Shown here one piece after another: positions 38,020 through 52,673 of a DNA stretch of 64,000 bases. The notes beneath the pieces were generated by a model, which ran no database searches, had not been told where the DNA came from, and saw nothing but the letters and a program-made list of their open reading frames with translations. Position 1 is the stretch's first letter. Each line of letters opens with the position of its first letter. Origin of the DNA: Photobacterium sp. TY1-4 (lineage in GTDB: Bacteria > Pseudomonadota > Gammaproteobacteria > Enterobacterales > Vibrionaceae); NCBI RefSeq assembly GCF_025398175.1, contig NZ_CP099734.1, positions 3,513,193-3,577,192 on the forward strand, read 5' to 3'. The position numbers and the translations under genes were made by a program.

Positions 38020-39573
38020 ATGAACGAAGCCAAACAAACCGCAGACGCCCCCTGCCTGAGTGGGGCAGATTATCTGCGCGATATCCTGCGCGCCCCGGTT
38101 TATGAAGTCGCCCAAGTAACGCCGCTCCAGGCCATGCAGCGCCTGGGCGCACGCATTGGCAACCAGGTGCAGCTCAAACGGGAAGATCGCCAGCCGGTGC
38201 ATTCGTTCAAGCTGCGCGGGGCCTACACCATGATGGCCCAGCTGACCGAGGCCCAGTGCCAGGCCGGGGTGATTGCTGCCTCGGCCGGCAACCATGCCCA
38301 GGGGCTGGCCTTGTCCGGCCGCCAGCTCGGCGTCAGCACCGTGATTGTGATGCCGCGGACCACGCCGGATATCAAAGTCGATGCAGTCCGCAGTTTCGGT
38401 GGCAACGTCGTGCTGCACGGCAGCAACTTCGATGAAGCCAAGGCCCATGCCGAAGCGCTGGCGACCAAACACGGCTATACCTTTATCCCGCCGTTTGACC
38501 ACCCGGCCGTGATTGCCGGGCAGGGCACCATCGGGATCGAGCTGCTACAGCAAAACGGCCATCTCGATTATGTCTTTGTCCCGGTCGGCGGCGGCGGCTT
38601 AGCCGCCGGGGTCTCGGTGCTGCTCAAACAGCTGATGCCGGAGATCAAGGTGATCGGGGTCGAGGCCGAAGACTCGGCCTGCCTGCGCGCAGCACTGGAT
38701 GCCGGCGAGCCGGTCACCCTGGATCAGGTCGGCATGTTCGCCGACGGGGTGGCAGTGAAGCGGATCGGCACCGAGACCTTCCGACTTTGCCAGCAATACC
38801 TGGATGACGTGATCACCGTCTCCAGCGATGCCATCTGCGCTGCGGTGAAAGATATCTTTGAAGATACCCGGGCGATTGCCGAACCTTCCGGGGCGCTGTC
38901 CCTGGCCGGCCTGAAAAAATATGCCGACGAGCACCAGCTGCGCGATCAGCAACTGGCAGCGATCCTTTCCGGCGCCAACCTCAACTTTCACGGCCTGCGC
39001 TATGTCTCCGAGCGTTGTGAGCTGGGAGAGAAACGGGAAGGCCTGCTGGCCGTCACGGTCCCGGAGCGCCCCGGCGCCTTCCTAGATTTCTGCCATCTCT
39101 TGGGCGGGCGGGCCGTGACCGAGTTTAACTACCGCTACAATGATGACACCCTGGCCAATGTATTTGTCGGCGTACGGTTGATGCAGGGGCAGGAAGAGCT
39201 GGACAGCATCATTGCCGACTTGCGTAAAGGCGGATACCCGGTGGTCGATCTATCCGACGATGAAATGGCCAAAGTGCATGTGCGCTATATGATCGGCGGG
39301 CGGCCGTCCAAGCCGCTTCAGGAGCGACTCTACAGTTTCGAGTTTCCGGAATACCCGGGAGCGCTGCTCAAGTTCCTCACCACCCTGGGTACCCAGTGGA
39401 ACATCAGCCTGTTCAACTACCGCAACCATGGTGCCGATTACGGTCGGGTACTCTGTGGCTTTGAGTTGGCCGAGCACGATCTGTTGTCATTCACCAGCCA
39501 CCTGCGTGAACTGGGTTACCATTGGAAAGATGAAACGGACAACCCGGCCTATAAGTTCTTCCTGGCACAGTAA
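38020..39573 (+). CDS. ilvA: threonine deaminase IlvA (biosynthetic)
   Basis: PLP enzyme that turns threonine into 2-oxobutyrate, feedback-inhibited by isoleucine. 517 residues (E. coli 514). The PLP lysine is in HSFKLRGA (Lys64), the phosphate loop is PVGGGGLAAG, and two ACT-like regulatory domains occupy the C-terminal 190 residues. It starts 5 bp after ilvD; last gene of the operon. Confidence 0.98.
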   Translation: MNEAKQTADAPCLSGADYLRDILRAPVYEVAQVTPLQAMQRLGARIGNQVQLKREDRQPVHSFKLRGAYTMMAQLTEAQCQAGVIAASAGNHAQGLALSGRQLGVSTVIVMPRTTPDIKVDAVRSFGGNVVLHGSNFDEAKAHAEALATKHGYTFIPPFDHPAVIAGQGTIGIELLQQNGHLDYVFVPVGGGGLAAGVSVLLKQLMPEIKVIGVEAEDSACLRAALDAGEPVTLDQVGMFADGVAVKRIGTETFRLCQQYLDDVITVSSDAICAAVKDIFEDTRAIAEPSGALSLAGLKKYADEHQLRDQQLAAILSGANLNFHGLRYVSERCELGEKREGLLAVTVPERPGAFLDFCHLLGGRAVTEFNYRYNDDTLANVFVGVRLMQGQEELDSIIADLRKGGYPVVDLSDDEMAKVHVRYMIGGRPSKPLQERLYSFEFPEYPGALLKFLTTLGTQWNISLFNYRNHGADYGRVLCGFELAEHDLLSFTSHLRELGYHWKDETDNPAYKFFLAQ

Positions 39574-39606
39574 CTTAGCCGGTGTCGTCTTGACATTCGA
39601 ACAAGC

Positions 39607-39624
39607 CGCAGCCTTCGGGCTGCG
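39607..39624 (+). terminator. hairpin after ilvA
   Basis: CGCAGCC TTCG-type loop GGCTGCG stem followed by CTTCGTTCT. Weak T tract. Confidence 0.45.
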
Positions 39625-39636
39625 CTTCGTTCTGGA

Positions 39637-40014
39637 TTAGCGGTCTTTGTGAGTCAGGGCGCGGGTATACTCCGCCATGAAACCGGCCAGATTAATGCTC
39701 TGTTGCAAGATCACGTTGCGAGCCGAGTGGGGCAGGCGACTGAAGTATTGCAATAAGCGATCAATCTCCTCCTTGTATTCGCTTTCCAGGATCTCAATCC
39801 CCTCATCACCATAGACAAACCAGGTCAACGGGCGCTCGGTGATCGTGGCAATTTCCGACAACAACCGGACTTTCGGCTCGGTTTTACCGGTTTCCAGATC
39901 CAGGTAGGTCTGGCGGGCCACGCGCAGTTGCTGCGCCATGTGAACCTGAGTCAACCCTTTCCATTCCCGCGCTTCCTTAATACGCGCTGCAATTTTCGCT
40001 TTGGGATCTGTCAT
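39637..40014 (-). CDS. small XRE-family transcription regulator
   Basis: 125 residues. N-terminal helix-turn-helix (about 10-65: MAQQLRVARQTYLDLETGKTEPKV) plus a C-terminal helical tail with no known ligand domain. Start MTDPKAK behind AGGAGGTTAGAG, a near-perfect ribosome site; the frame extends 51 bp upstream. Stands alone between ilvA and glmS; target unknown. Confidence 0.82.
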   Translation of the reverse strand: MTDPKAKIAARIKEAREWKGLTQVHMAQQLRVARQTYLDLETGKTEPKVRLLSEIATITERPLTWFVYGDEGIEILESEYKEEIDRLLQYFSRLPHSARNVILQQSINLAGFMAEYTRALTHKDR

Positions 40015-40254
40015 CTCTAACCTCCTGCACAGATTGAATTGAAGACTGCTTGGTGCTCTAACCATTTAGTTGCACAACACACGCCAACTTTGTGTACATG
40101 AGATACAGCCTGAAAAATCAAAAGGTTAAAATGGTATCGACGAGAAGGTTCTTATTTTGAGTCGCAGTTCGTTCACGACAATGCCGGTTTTTTTCATTTC
40201 GCAATAAATGCGTCATTCATGTCTAGCGTAGCTTTTTCTGACTGCCACAACGAC
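40015..40254. other. intergenic region between XRE gene and glmS terminator
   Basis: 240 bp that probably holds the regulator's promoter. No frame, repeat or clear small RNA was seen. Confidence 0.4.
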
Positions 40255-40282
40255 AAAAGGCGCCGGAGTCGGCGCCTTTTCT
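40255..40282 (-). terminator. terminator after glmS
   Basis: AAAAGGCGCC / GGCGCCTTTT arms (40255-40264 and 40271-40280) with a GGAGTC loop. Confidence 0.8.
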
Positions 40283-40306
40283 CAGTTTTGAGAATCTCAA
40301 GATTCG

Positions 40307-42142
40307 TTATTCAACCGTCACGGCTTTCGCCAGGTTACGAGGCTGATCGACATCCGTCCCTTTGATCAGGGCAACATGATAAGACAGCAGCTGCATCGGG
40401 ATGGTATAGAAGATCGGTGCAATAATGTCATCGACACACGGCATGGTGATGATCTGCATCCCTTCGCTGGCTTCAAAGCCCGCGTCACTATCGGCAAAGA
40501 CATACAGCAGGCCGCCCCGGGCACGCACTTCTTCGATATTTGATTTCAGCTTCTCCAGCAGATCATTGGTCGGTGCGACAACAATCACCGGCATATCAGC
40601 ATCGATCAGCGCCAGTGGACCATGTTTCAGCTCGCCAGCAGCATAAGCTTCAGCATGAATATACGAGATCTCTTTCAGCTTCAGCGAGGCTTCCATGGCA
40701 ATCGGGTAGAACTCGCCGCGACCCAGGAACAGCGCATGGTGCTTGTCGGCAAAATCTTCCGCCAGTTGCTCAATCGGCTTGTCGAACGCCAGAGCCTTCT
40801 CGATTTGCGTCGGCAAGGCATGCAGCGAATCCACGATCTGCTTCTCTTTGGCCGTATCAATCAGGCCTTTCTCTTTCCCCAGTGCAGTCACGAACATCAG
40901 CAGGGTCACCAACTGGGTGGTAAAGGCCTTGGTCGATGCCACACCAATTTCGGTCCCGGCGCGGGTCATGAACGCCAGATCGGATTCACGCACCAGCGAG
41001 GAGCCAGCCACGTTACAGATCGTCATCGCCGACATGTAGCCTTTCTCTTTGGCCAGACGCAGAGCGGCCAGGGTATCTGCGGTTTCACCCGACTGCGATA
41101 AGGTGATCAGCAGGCTGTTCGGGCGGGTCACAAATTTGCGGTAACGGAACTCAGACGCGATTTCGACATCACAGCTCACCCCGGTCAGGGCTTCAAACCA
41201 GTAGCGGGCAACCATCCCGGCATTGTAGGAGGTCCCGCAGGCGACAATCTGGATGTGCTCGACTTTTTCCAGGATGGCTTTGGCGCCGTTGCCGATACTC
41301 TCAACAATCACCGAATCACTGCTGATACGGCCTTCCATGGTGTTGATCAGCGCGCTTGGCTGCTCGTAAATCTCTTTTTGCATGTAGTGACGGTACTGGC
41401 CTTTGTCTGCCGCATCATGCTGCAGGTTCGACTCGTGCACTTCACGGGTCACCGGCTGGCCCTGGTTATCAAAAATGTTCACTTCACGGCGGGTGATCTC
41501 CGCCACATCGCCTTCTTCGAGGAAGATAAAGCGGCGGGTAACATTAAGCAGCGCCAGTTGATCCGAAGCCAGGAAGTTTTCCCCGACACCCAGGCCAATC
41601 ACCAACGGGCTGCCGGAACGCGCCACGACCACACGTTCCGGATCACGACGGTCCATCACCACCGTGCCGTACGCCCCTTCCAGTTGGGAAACAGCCTTTT
41701 GCACCGCAGCCAGCAGGGTGTCTGCGCTGCGCAGCTCCCACGCCACCAAGTGAGCAATCACTTCGGTATCCGTTTGCGACAGGAACTCATATCCCCGGGC
41801 AACCAGCATGTCACGCAACGCTTCGTGGTTTTCGATGATGCCGTTGTGAACCAGGGCAATGTGATCACCGGACATGTGCGGGTGGGCATTGATTTCAGAC
41901 GGCTCGCCATGTGTTGCCCAACGCGTATGGGCAATCCCGGTGCCGCCGGCTGGGGCTGCAGTTTCAACCGCATCCGCCAGCTCCTGGACCTTGCCCAGGC
42001 GGCGGATACGCTCGAGGTTCCCCGCGCCGTCGACGACCGCCACCCCGGCAGAGTCATAACCGCGGTATTCCAGGCGACGCAGCCCTTCCACCAGAATTTC
42101 AGCGACATCACGTTGCGCGACCGCGCCAACAATCCCACACAT
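40307..42142 (-). CDS. glmS: glucosamine-6-phosphate synthase GlmS
   Basis: Makes GlcN-6-P from Fru-6-P and glutamine, first step to UDP-GlcNAc. 611 residues (E. coli 609). The start is fixed by the catalytic N-terminal cysteine in [10 protein letters not shown], behind GAGGAGAAAG. An N-terminal glutaminase domain with [16 protein letters not shown] is followed by two SIS sugar-isomerase domains (from about 290 and 460). No glmS ribozyme is expected or seen. It follows a DeoR regulator by 28 bp. Confidence 0.97.
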   Translation of the reverse strand: MCGIVGAVAQRDVAEILVEGLRRLEYRGYDSAGVAVVDGAGNLERIRRLGKVQELADAVETAAPAGGTGIAHTRWATHGEPSEINAHPHMSGDHIALVHNGIIENHEALRDMLVARGYEFLSQTDTEVIAHLVAWELRSADTLLAAVQKAVSQLEGAYGTVVMDRRDPERVVVARSGSPLVIGLGVGENFLASDQLALLNVTRRFIFLEEGDVAEITRREVNIFDNQGQPVTREVHESNLQHDAADKGQYRHYMQKEIYEQPSALINTMEGRISSDSVIVESIGNGAKAILEKVEHIQIVACGTSYNAGMVARYWFEALTGVSCDVEIASEFRYRKFVTRPNSLLITLSQSGETADTLAALRLAKEKGYMSAMTICNVAGSSLVRESDLAFMTRAGTEIGVASTKAFTTQLVTLLMFVTALGKEKGLIDTAKEKQIVDSLHALPTQIEKALAFDKPIEQLAEDFADKHHALFLGRGEFYPIAMEASLKLKEISYIHAEAYAAGELKHGPLALIDADMPVIVVAPTNDLLEKLKSNIEEVRARGGLLYVFADSDAGFEASEGMQIITMPCVDDIIAPIFYTIPMQLLSYHVALIKGTDVDQPRNLAKAVTVE

Positions 42143-42170
42143 ATCTTTCTCCTCAGATCCTAAATTTGTT

Positions 42171-42944
42171 CTAAACTTGGTCATCCGGCGCGCAAATCAC
42201 CTGCACGCCATGGTGTTCAATTTCTTGCTGAGCCTGCGCACTCAAACCACTGTCAGTGATCAGCGTACTGATGCTGCCCCACGGCAACTCCAGATTCGGG
42301 ATTTTTCGCCCGACCTTACTCGACTCCACCATCACCACCACTTCCCGCGACACTTCTGCCATCACCCGGCTCAGGCCAATCAGTTCGTTAAAGGTGGTGG
42401 TGCCCCGCGCCGTATCAATGCCATCGGCGCCAATGAACAACTGGTCGAAGTCATATGAGCGTAGCACCGTCTCGGCCACCTGCCCCTGAAAGGCTTCTGA
42501 ATGCGGGTCCCAGGTCCCACCGGTCATCAGCAGCGTCGGCTCGCTCTCCAGTTCATTGAGTGCATTGGCGACATTGAGCGAGTTGGTCATCACGATCAGT
42601 CCCTGCTTGTCACTCAGCAGGCTGATCAGCCCGGCCGTGGTGCTGCCGCTGTCGATAATGATGCGGTTGTGGTCCCGGATCCGTGCTGCGGCCGCTTTGG
42701 CGATTGCTAACTTACGAACCGAAATATGTTCCTCAACCTCCGTGACCATCTCCGACGGCATGGCAATCGCGCCGCCATAACGGCGCAGCAACAGCCCGTT
42801 CTTTTCCAGGGCTGCCAAGTCTTTGCGAATGGTCACTTCGGAGGTGGCAAAAAATTTGGCCAGCTCATCGACGCTGACCTCGCTCTTTTCATTCACCATG
42901 GTGACAATCGCGTGGCGACGTTGTTGGGTATTTCGTTTCGACAT
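42171..42944 (-). CDS. DeoR-family regulator upstream of glmS
   Basis: 257 residues. N-terminal DeoR helix-turn-helix (about 6-60: [22 protein letters not shown]) and a C-terminal sugar-phosphate sensor domain (DeoRC, 75-230) with [14 protein letters not shown] phosphate loop. It is transcribed with glmS, 28 bp before it, suggesting control of amino-sugar genes, as for GlmR-like regulators beside glmS in other gamma-proteobacteria. The effector is not known from sequence. Confidence 0.88.
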   Translation of the reverse strand: MSKRNTQQRRHAIVTMVNEKSEVSVDELAKFFATSEVTIRKDLAALEKNGLLLRRYGGAIAMPSEMVTEVEEHISVRKLAIAKAAAARIRDHNRIIIDSGSTTAGLISLLSDKQGLIVMTNSLNVANALNELESEPTLLMTGGTWDPHSEAFQGQVAETVLRSYDFDQLFIGADGIDTARGTTTFNELIGLSRVMAEVSREVVVMVESSKVGRKIPNLELPWGSISTLITDSGLSAQAQQEIEHHGVQVICAPDDQV

Positions 42945-43075
42945 AAATTACGAAGTGACAGCTTTAAGTTTCGATTTGAAAGAAATGGTATCAGATCAAA
43001 ACTTTTTTGATCAAGATTGTGCAATTAATTTTTGATTAAAAAGAAGCAGGATGGGAGCGTGGTTCCGTCCAGAGC

Positions 43076-43106
43076 ATAAAAAAGGCAAGGGGAGCGCCCT
43101 TGCCTT
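43076..43106 (-). terminator. terminator after glmU
   Basis: AAGGCAAGGG (43082-43091) / CCCTTGCCTT (43097-43106), followed in the minus direction by TTTTTTATG. Confidence 0.85.
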
Positions 43107-43125
43107 CTGCGTACGACCAGCGAAC

Positions 43126-44487
43126 TTATTTCTGTTTCACCGGACGCTTCCAGCCTTTAATGGTCCGGGCTGGCGCGCGAGTAATGACTAACTCACCCTC
43201 GCCGATATCGCGGTTGATGGTTGCACCGGCGCCGACCGTCGCCCCTCTGGCAATCCTCACCGGCGCAATCAGCTGGGTATCCGAGCCGATAAACACATCA
43301 TCGGCAATTTCAGTTTTGAACTTGTTGGCGCCGTCGTAGTTACAGGTAATAGTGCCGGCACCGATGTTCACCCGGTCGCCAATCTCGGCATCCCCCAGGT
43401 AGGTGAGGTGATTGGCCTTCGAGCCTTTGCCCAGGCGGGCTTTCTTCATTTCCACGAAGTTGCCGACGTGCGAGTCGCCCACCAGCTCCGCCCCCGGACG
43501 CAGCCGGGTAAATGGCCCCACCGTGCAGTCTTCACCGACCGTCGCACCTTCAATGATGCTGTAAGGACGCACCAGGGTATTGTCATCAATTTCGCAATCT
43601 TTCAGCACCGAGCCGGCACCGATCACCACGTTGTTGCCGAGCGAGACACTGCCTTCAATGATCACGTTGACGTCAATTTCGACATCAGTGCCACACTGCA
43701 GCTCACCACGCAGGTCAAAACGGGCCGGATCACGCAACATCACGCCTTGCTCGAGCAGACGTTCTGCCTGCATGGCCTGATAAGCACGCTCCAGTTTGGC
43801 CAGTTGGACCCGGTTGTTCACCCCTTCGACTTCAATCGCCTTCGCCGGGTGAACCGCTTCCACCGCCCGGCCTTCATCATGGGCAATTTCAATAATATCG
43901 GTCAGGTAGTACTCACCCTGGGCATTGTCATTTTTCAGCGCCGCCAGCCAGCGTTTCAGATCGCGGCCATTGGCCACCATCACCCCGGTATTGATTTCTT
44001 TGATCAGCTTCTGCTCTTCGGTCGCATCTTTTTGCTCGACAATCGCCACCACCGGGCCGTTGCGGCGCACAATCCGGCCGTACCCCGTCGGGTCGTCCAG
44101 CACCACCGTCAGCAGGGCGATCCCGCCATCCGGCTGGGCATCGAGCAGGTTCTCCAGCGTTTCGCTGCTGATCAGCGGCACATCGCCGTAGAGGATCAGA
44201 ACTTTTTCATCATCAGCCAGATCCGGACACGCCTGGTTCACCGCATGGCCGGTCCCCAGCTGCTCCGCCTGCAGCACCCAGTTCACCGACTCGTCCACCA
44301 GCGCCGCTTTCATCTGATCGCCGCCGTGGCCGTAGACCAGGTGAATGTTCTTCGCCCCGACACCGCCACAAGTATCAATGACGTGCTTGACCATCGGCTT
44401 GCCGGCCAGCGTATGCAAGACCTTGGGTAAATTCGAGTACATGCGGGTTCCTTTGCCCGCCGCCAGGATCACAGCACTGAAGCTCAT
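43126..44487 (-). CDS. glmU: bifunctional GlcNAc-1-P uridyltransferase / GlcN-1-P acetyltransferase GlmU
   Basis: Last two steps to UDP-GlcNAc. 453 residues (E. coli 456). N-terminal nucleotidyltransferase (1-228) with [11 protein letters not shown] and YGDVPL; C-terminal left-handed beta helix of hexapeptide repeats (250-450) with acetyl-CoA-site residues. Together with glmS it forms the amino-sugar block. Confidence 0.98.
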   Translation of the reverse strand: MSFSAVILAAGKGTRMYSNLPKVLHTLAGKPMVKHVIDTCGGVGAKNIHLVYGHGGDQMKAALVDESVNWVLQAEQLGTGHAVNQACPDLADDEKVLILYGDVPLISSETLENLLDAQPDGGIALLTVVLDDPTGYGRIVRRNGPVVAIVEQKDATEEQKLIKEINTGVMVANGRDLKRWLAALKNDNAQGEYYLTDIIEIAHDEGRAVEAVHPAKAIEVEGVNNRVQLAKLERAYQAMQAERLLEQGVMLRDPARFDLRGELQCGTDVEIDVNVIIEGSVSLGNNVVIGAGSVLKDCEIDDNTLVRPYSIIEGATVGEDCTVGPFTRLRPGAELVGDSHVGNFVEMKKARLGKGSKANHLTYLGDAEIGDRVNIGAGTITCNYDGANKFKTEIADDVFIGSDTQLIAPVRIARGATVGAGATINRDIGEGELVITRAPARTIKGWKRPVKQK

Positions 44488-44617
44488 GATGATTCTATCC
44501 TTCTTGATACATATTTAAGGGTTCACAGCAGGCATTGTATCGACTTCCAGGAAGCGGGTTAAGGAAAAAAGCCTTAATTTGCTACCTGCTCCCAGCGCTT
44601 CGATGACTGGGAGGTAT

Positions 44618-44645
44618 AAAAAAAGCGACCCGAGGGTCGCTTTTT
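44618..44645 (-). terminator. terminator after atpC
   Basis: AAAAAGCGACC / GGTCGCTTTTT around CGAG, flanked by A and T runs, so it can act in both directions; ends the atp operon. Confidence 0.88.
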
Positions 44646-44662
44646 GTCAGGTATGTACCTGA

Positions 44663-45085
44663 TTAACGCGCTTTTTTCGTCAGCTCGATCACACGCAGCT
44701 GAGCAATCGCTTTTGCCAGGTCACTGGCCGCTTGAGCAAAGTCGATGTCGCCATGCTGATTGTGGATACGCTCCTCAGCTTGACGTTTCGCTTCTTGCGC
44801 CTTGGCCGTATCCAAATCTTCACCACGGATCGCGGTGTCAGCTAGAACGGTAACCGTTCCCGGCTGGACTTCCAGCATCCCACCGGAAAGGTAGATCACC
44901 TCTTCCTGGCCATGCTGTTTGACGATTCGAACCATGCCAGGCGTAATCGCGGTCAGCAGCGGTGTGTGTCCTGCGTGAATACCCAGTTCACCTTCGCTAC
45001 CGGTCACCTGGATGTTTTCAGCGCGGCCTGAGAATAGCTTTTTCTCTGCACTTACTACATCCAGATGGAAGGTTATCGCTGCCAT
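44663..45085 (-). CDS. atpC: ATP synthase epsilon subunit AtpC
   Basis: Central-stalk subunit and inhibitor of the F1 motor. 140 residues (E. coli 139). Beta-sandwich N-terminal domain with [14 protein letters not shown] and [13 protein letters not shown], then a two-helix C-terminal domain. Last gene of the operon. Confidence 0.97.
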   Translation of the reverse strand: MAAITFHLDVVSAEKKLFSGRAENIQVTGSEGELGIHAGHTPLLTAITPGMVRIVKQHGQEEVIYLSGGMLEVQPGTVTVLADTAIRGEDLDTAKAQEAKRQAEERIHNQHGDIDFAQAASDLAKAIAQLRVIELTKKAR

Positions 45086-45102
45086 GTCGCCTCCTACTTA
45101 GC

Positions 45103-47408
<2,306 letters not shown>

Positions 47409-47452
47409 CGTTACTCTCCGTTAGTAGGTGATCGCAAGCGATCACCAACCAA

Positions 47453-48994
47453 TTACCAAGTCTGGGTCGCTTTGAAATCTTCAACCAGTTTTACAAACTG
47501 AGCTTCGATTTCGTCGTTCCACGCACCCGTTTCATCAACCTGAGATACCAACTCAGCGTATTGAGCTTTGGCATAAGAAAGCAACGCGGCTTCGAAGTCT
47601 GCCAGCTTTTCCAGCTCAACATCGTTCAGGTAGCCTTTTTCCGCAGCAAAGATCACCACCGCCTGCTCAAATACAGACATTGGTGCATACTGCTTCTGCT
47701 TCATCAGCTCGGTCACTTTCTGACCGTGATTCAGCTGCTTCTTCGTTGCGTCATCAAGGTCAGACGAGAACTGGGCAAATGCTGCCAGCTCACGGTACTG
47801 TGCCAGGGCAGTACGGATACCACCAGACAGTTTCTTGATGATCTTGGTCTGGGCAGCACCACCAACACGCGATACAGAGATACCTGGATCAACGGCTGGA
47901 CGGATACCGGCGTTGAACAGTTCTGTTTGCAGGAAGATCTGACCATCAGTGATCGAAATCACGTTGGTCGGTACGAATGCCGAGACGTCACCCGCTTGCG
48001 TTTCGATGATTGGCAGAGCCGTCAAAGAACCGGTGCGACCTTTCACTTCACCCTTGGTGAATTTTTCTACGTAGTGTTCGTTCACACGCGCAGCACGCTC
48101 TAGCAGACGAGAGTGGAGGTAGAAAACGTCACCTGGGAAGGCTTCACGGCCTGGCGGACGGCGTAGCAGCAGAGAGATCTGACGGTAAGCAACAGCCTGC
48201 TTAGACAGGTCATCGTAAACAATCAGGGCATCTTCGCCGCGGTCACGGAAGTATTCACCCATGGCACAACCAGAGTATGGCGCCAGGTATTGCAGTGCAG
48301 CCGCTTCAGAAGCAGATGCCACAACAACGATGGTGTTTGCCAGTGCACCGTGCTCTTCCAGCTTGCGCACAACGTTGGCAATGGTCGACGCTTTCTGGCC
48401 GATCGCAACGTATACAGAGTAGATACCAGAGTTTTTCTGGTTGATGATCGCATCGATTGCCAGCGCCGTTTTACCGATCTGACGGTCACCGATGATCAGC
48501 TCACGCTGGCCACGGCCGATTGGGATCATTGAGTCAACCGCTTTGTAGCCGGTCTGAACTGGCTGATCAACCGATTTACGGTCGATTACGCCTGGTGCAA
48601 TCACTTCAACTGGAGAGAATGTCTCCGTTTCGATTGGACCTTTACCGTCAATTGGCTCACCCAGCGTGTTGACGACACGGCCAAGCAGTGCAGGGCCAAC
48701 CGGTACCTCAAGGATACGGCCGGTACCTGTAACTTTCATGCCTTCCTGAAGGTCAGCATATGGGCCCATGACAACCGCACCAACCGAGTCGCGCTCAAGG
48801 TTCAGTGCCAGTGCATAGCGGCCACCTGGTAATTCAATCATTTCACCTTGCATTACGTCTGCAAGGCCATGGATACGAACAATACCGTCGCTTACCGAGA
48901 CGATGGTACCTTCGTTACGCGCTTCACTGGCAACGTTGAATTTTTCAATACGCTGCTTGATCAGTGCGCTAATTTCCGTGGAATTAAGTTGCAT
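47453..48994 (-). CDS. atpA: ATP synthase alpha subunit AtpA
   Basis: Non-catalytic nucleotide-binding F1 subunit. 513 residues, the same as E. coli. Start [16 protein letters not shown]; the open frame reaches 33 bp further into atpH. Walker [14 protein letters not shown] near 170 and the alpha/beta signature [14 protein letters not shown]. Confidence 0.98.
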   Translation of the reverse strand: MQLNSTEISALIKQRIEKFNVASEARNEGTIVSVSDGIVRIHGLADVMQGEMIELPGGRYALALNLERDSVGAVVMGPYADLQEGMKVTGTGRILEVPVGPALLGRVVNTLGEPIDGKGPIETETFSPVEVIAPGVIDRKSVDQPVQTGYKAVDSMIPIGRGQRELIIGDRQIGKTALAIDAIINQKNSGIYSVYVAIGQKASTIANVVRKLEEHGALANTIVVVASASEAAALQYLAPYSGCAMGEYFRDRGEDALIVYDDLSKQAVAYRQISLLLRRPPGREAFPGDVFYLHSRLLERAARVNEHYVEKFTKGEVKGRTGSLTALPIIETQAGDVSAFVPTNVISITDGQIFLQTELFNAGIRPAVDPGISVSRVGGAAQTKIIKKLSGGIRTALAQYRELAAFAQFSSDLDDATKKQLNHGQKVTELMKQKQYAPMSVFEQAVVIFAAEKGYLNDVELEKLADFEAALLSYAKAQYAELVSQVDETGAWNDEIEAQFVKLVEDFKATQTW

Positions 48995-49010
48995 GCTCCA
49001 ATTCCCCAAA

Positions 49011-49544
49011 TCAAGACTGCAAAGCATCGCTCAGGCGGGCTAGTTTGCCGCGCACAGAGTTATCGATGACCAAGTCTCCAGCTCTAATAACAACCCCGGC
49101 AATCAGGGCCTCGTCTACACTGCAATTCAGCTTAACCTTACGCTCCAGACGCGCTTCTAATTTCTCGCTGATCGCGGCAAGTTGACTCTCGTCCAGGGTA
49201 ACTGCAGAAGTTACTTCGGCATCGATCGTCTTTTCATGTTCGTTTTTCAGGAACAGGAACTCGTCGCAGACATCAGGGAGCGCTTTCAGGCGTCCGTTTT
49301 CAGCCATCACCTTGATCAGGTTCTGACCGAACTCGTTGAGTTGCTCGCCGCAGACTGAAATGAAGATCTCAGTCAGCTTGTCAGCCGCATAGCCACTATC
49401 CAGAATATCGCGGATGGTGTCATTGTGGGCGACTTCGGCAGCAAAGGTGAGCATCTCAGCCCATTGGGCCAGCTCACCTTTCTCAACCGCAAAATCAAAG
49501 GCTGCTTTAGCGTAGGGGCGTGCGATAGTAGTCAAATCAGACAT
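49011..49544 (-). CDS. atpH: ATP synthase delta subunit AtpH
   Basis: Peripheral-stalk connector (OSCP). 177 residues, the same as E. coli. N-terminal six-helix domain starting [16 protein letters not shown] and a C-terminal beta region with [17 protein letters not shown]. Confidence 0.97.
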   Translation of the reverse strand: MSDLTTIARPYAKAAFDFAVEKGELAQWAEMLTFAAEVAHNDTIRDILDSGYAADKLTEIFISVCGEQLNEFGQNLIKVMAENGRLKALPDVCDEFLFLKNEHEKTIDAEVTSAVTLDESQLAAISEKLEARLERKVKLNCSVDEALIAGVVIRAGDLVIDNSVRGKLARLSDALQS

Positions 49545-49560
49545 GTGCTTGCCCCTTTAA

Positions 49561-50031
49561 TTACAGTTGTGCAGTGACTTTGTTAAGAAGATCAGCGTGC
49601 GCATCTTTGTCGATGGAACGCTCGATGATTTTCTCAGCACCAATCACAGCCAGAGTCGCAACTTGCTTGCGTAGATCATCACGAGCGCGGTTACGTTCGG
49701 CGTCGATCTCAGCAAGACCTTGGGCCAGAATTTTCTCACGCTCGGCTTGGGCTTCCGCCTTGGCCTCTTCGATGATTTGAGCTTTGCGTTTGTTCGCTTG
49801 CTCAACAATGTTAGTTGCAGTTTGTTTTGCTTCTTTTAGTTGTTCAGAAGCATTCGCTTGCGCCAGGTTCAGATCTTTGGCAGCCCTATCAGCGGCTGCC
49901 AAACCGTCAGCAATTTTTTTCTGACGCTCTTCAATCGCTTCCATGATCGGTGGCCATACATATTTCATGCAGAACACGACGAACAGGAAGAACGCGATAG
50001 CCTGACCCAGCAAAGTTGCATTCATATTCAC
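49561..50031 (-). CDS. atpF: ATP synthase b subunit AtpF
   Basis: Peripheral stalk. 156 residues, the same as E. coli. One N-terminal membrane helix (about 6-26: [20 protein letters not shown]) and a long charged coiled coil. Confidence 0.97.
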   Translation of the reverse strand: MNMNATLLGQAIAFFLFVVFCMKYVWPPIMEAIEERQKKIADGLAAADRAAKDLNLAQANASEQLKEAKQTATNIVEQANKRKAQIIEEAKAEAQAEREKILAQGLAEIDAERNRARDDLRKQVATLAVIGAEKIIERSIDKDAHADLLNKVTAQL

Positions 50032-50078
50032 AACGGCATCTCCTTAAAAAGGGTTGCTATGGGTCCGTTCGTTATTAA

Positions 50079-50390
<312 letters not shown>

Positions 50391-50403
50391 TTACAAAAAA
50401 TCG

Positions 50404-51195
<792 letters not shown>

Positions 51196-51200
51196 TCATC

Positions 51201-51590
51201 CTATTTGTTGTTGTTAATGAATAAAACCGGCCCAAAGATATTAATCCCGAGAGCCAGCAAATAGGTCAGTTTGAGGGGAACAAGTTCCACCTCGACATAC
51301 AGGTAAACAACCGCAAACAAGATAACTGTGATGAGAATTTTGAGCACTTCGCCACCGTAAAAGGACGCCATGATCAGCCGTGCCTTGCGGGCACCGCTAA
51401 ACAAAAACGCACAGGTCGCGAAGACGGCATTGGCAATCACAAAGATGCCACCACCGATTAGTGCGGAGATTCCCCAGTCAACGCTGACAGCAAACACTGC
51501 CATGATTGCCGTTGTCAATACGACGCCAGATTGTAACAACAACAACCGTTTCGCCAGTTGGCGTCCCGGTCTCACCAGCGCCGATACCAT
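51201..51590 (-). CDS. atpI: ATP synthase protein I AtpI
   Basis: 129 residues (E. coli 126), four membrane segments; helps c-ring assembly. Start MVSALVRPGRQLAK behind CGAGGAATG. The open frame extends 75 bp further upstream into the promoter and is not used. First gene of the operon. Confidence 0.92.
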   Translation of the reverse strand: MVSALVRPGRQLAKRLLLLQSGVVLTTAIMAVFAVSVDWGISALIGGGIFVIANAVFATCAFLFSGARKARLIMASFYGGEVLKILITVILFAVVYLYVEVELVPLKLTYLLALGINIFGPVLFINNNK

Positions 51591-51648
51591 GTATTCATTC
51601 CTCGAGTCCGTTCCACTGCACATACGTCGTGCTGGGAAAACTGCGAAA

Positions 51649-51676
51649 ATTATACGGCTCATCAAGCTGAATGCAA
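51649..51676 (-). promoter_or_regulatory. atp operon promoter
   Basis: In complement, -35 TTGCAT (51671-51676), 16-bp spacer, -10 TATAAT (51649-51654). It lies about 60 bp before atpI. Confidence 0.7.
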
Positions 51677-51768
51677 TCTAATCACAGCAAAAAAAAGTGT
51701 TAGATTTTACAACACAATAACCTGATCACGCCGTGGTAATTTTTGCAACATTATCACTACGTTTTACG

Positions 51769-52662
51769 TCACATTTCGTGACCAAACATTGCAATAAATT
51801 GCTCTAATTTGTGGGCTTCATCAAAACTGAACGTGATTTTTCCTTTCCCGTTTTTCTGCCGGTTAATGGCGACCTGGGTGCCGAAGTGCTCACTCAGATG
51901 ATTTTCTGCCGCCTGCAGCTTCGGATCCGCCGCGGACGCTGCCGGGGTTGTTTCCGGCTGTTGCAACCGCTTGACTAACTTTTCCGTTTCACGCACGGTT
52001 AACATCTTGGCGACAACCAGTTGCGCCGCTTCCAGTTGCTGCTCCGGTGCCAGCGCCAGCAAGGCACGGCCATGGCCCATTTCCAGCTGATGCTGCTCGA
52101 CCATGCGCTTCACCGGCTCAGCCAGTTGATTCAGCCGCAGTAGATTGGAGACCGTGGTCCGGGATTTACCGACCGCTTCCGCCACCTGCTGGTGCGTCAG
52201 GGAAAACTCATCCAGTAACTGCGCCAGCGCCTGGGCTTCTTCTATGGCATTGAGATCTTCACGCTGAATATTCTCAATCAGCGCCACGGCCACGGTGGCC
52301 CGGTCATCAATAGCCTTAATAATACAAGGGACTTTCTGAAGCCCGGCTTGACGGGCAGCCCGCCAACGTCGCTCGCCAGCCACAATTTCAAATTGCTGCG
52401 GCGCAATCTCCCGCACCACAATCGGCTGGATCACCCCTTGTGCACGAATCGAATCCGCCAGCTCGGCCAGCGCTTCCTCGGCGATGGCTTTGCGCGGCTG
52501 GAACTGTCCCGGCTGCAACTGGCTGACCGTCAGCTCCTGTAACCGGCCATCAGCCGAGAGTGTCTGTGCCTGATCGGCTCGCTGCTGCTTGGCCTGGGCG
52601 ACTGAGCTGGTTGCCAGCAGTGCGTCCAGACCTTTTCCCAGGCCCCGTCTACTCATATTCAT
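51769..52662 (-). CDS. parB: chromosome partition protein ParB
   Basis: CTPase that loads at parS sites and spreads. 297 residues. ParB/Srx domain with GERRWRAARQAGL (about 95-107), helix-turn-helix LTHQQVAEAVGKSRTTVSNLLRL, C-terminal dimerisation segment. Starts MNMSRRGLGKGLDALLA; the Met at residue 3 is a second choice. Follows parA. Confidence 0.96.
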   Translation of the reverse strand: MNMSRRGLGKGLDALLATSSVAQAKQQRADQAQTLSADGRLQELTVSQLQPGQFQPRKAIAEEALAELADSIRAQGVIQPIVVREIAPQQFEIVAGERRWRAARQAGLQKVPCIIKAIDDRATVAVALIENIQREDLNAIEEAQALAQLLDEFSLTHQQVAEAVGKSRTTVSNLLRLNQLAEPVKRMVEQHQLEMGHGRALLALAPEQQLEAAQLVVAKMLTVRETEKLVKRLQQPETTPAASAADPKLQAAENHLSEHFGTQVAINRQKNGKGKITFSFDEAHKLEQFIAMFGHEM

Positions 52663-52673
52663 GTGTTTACCCT

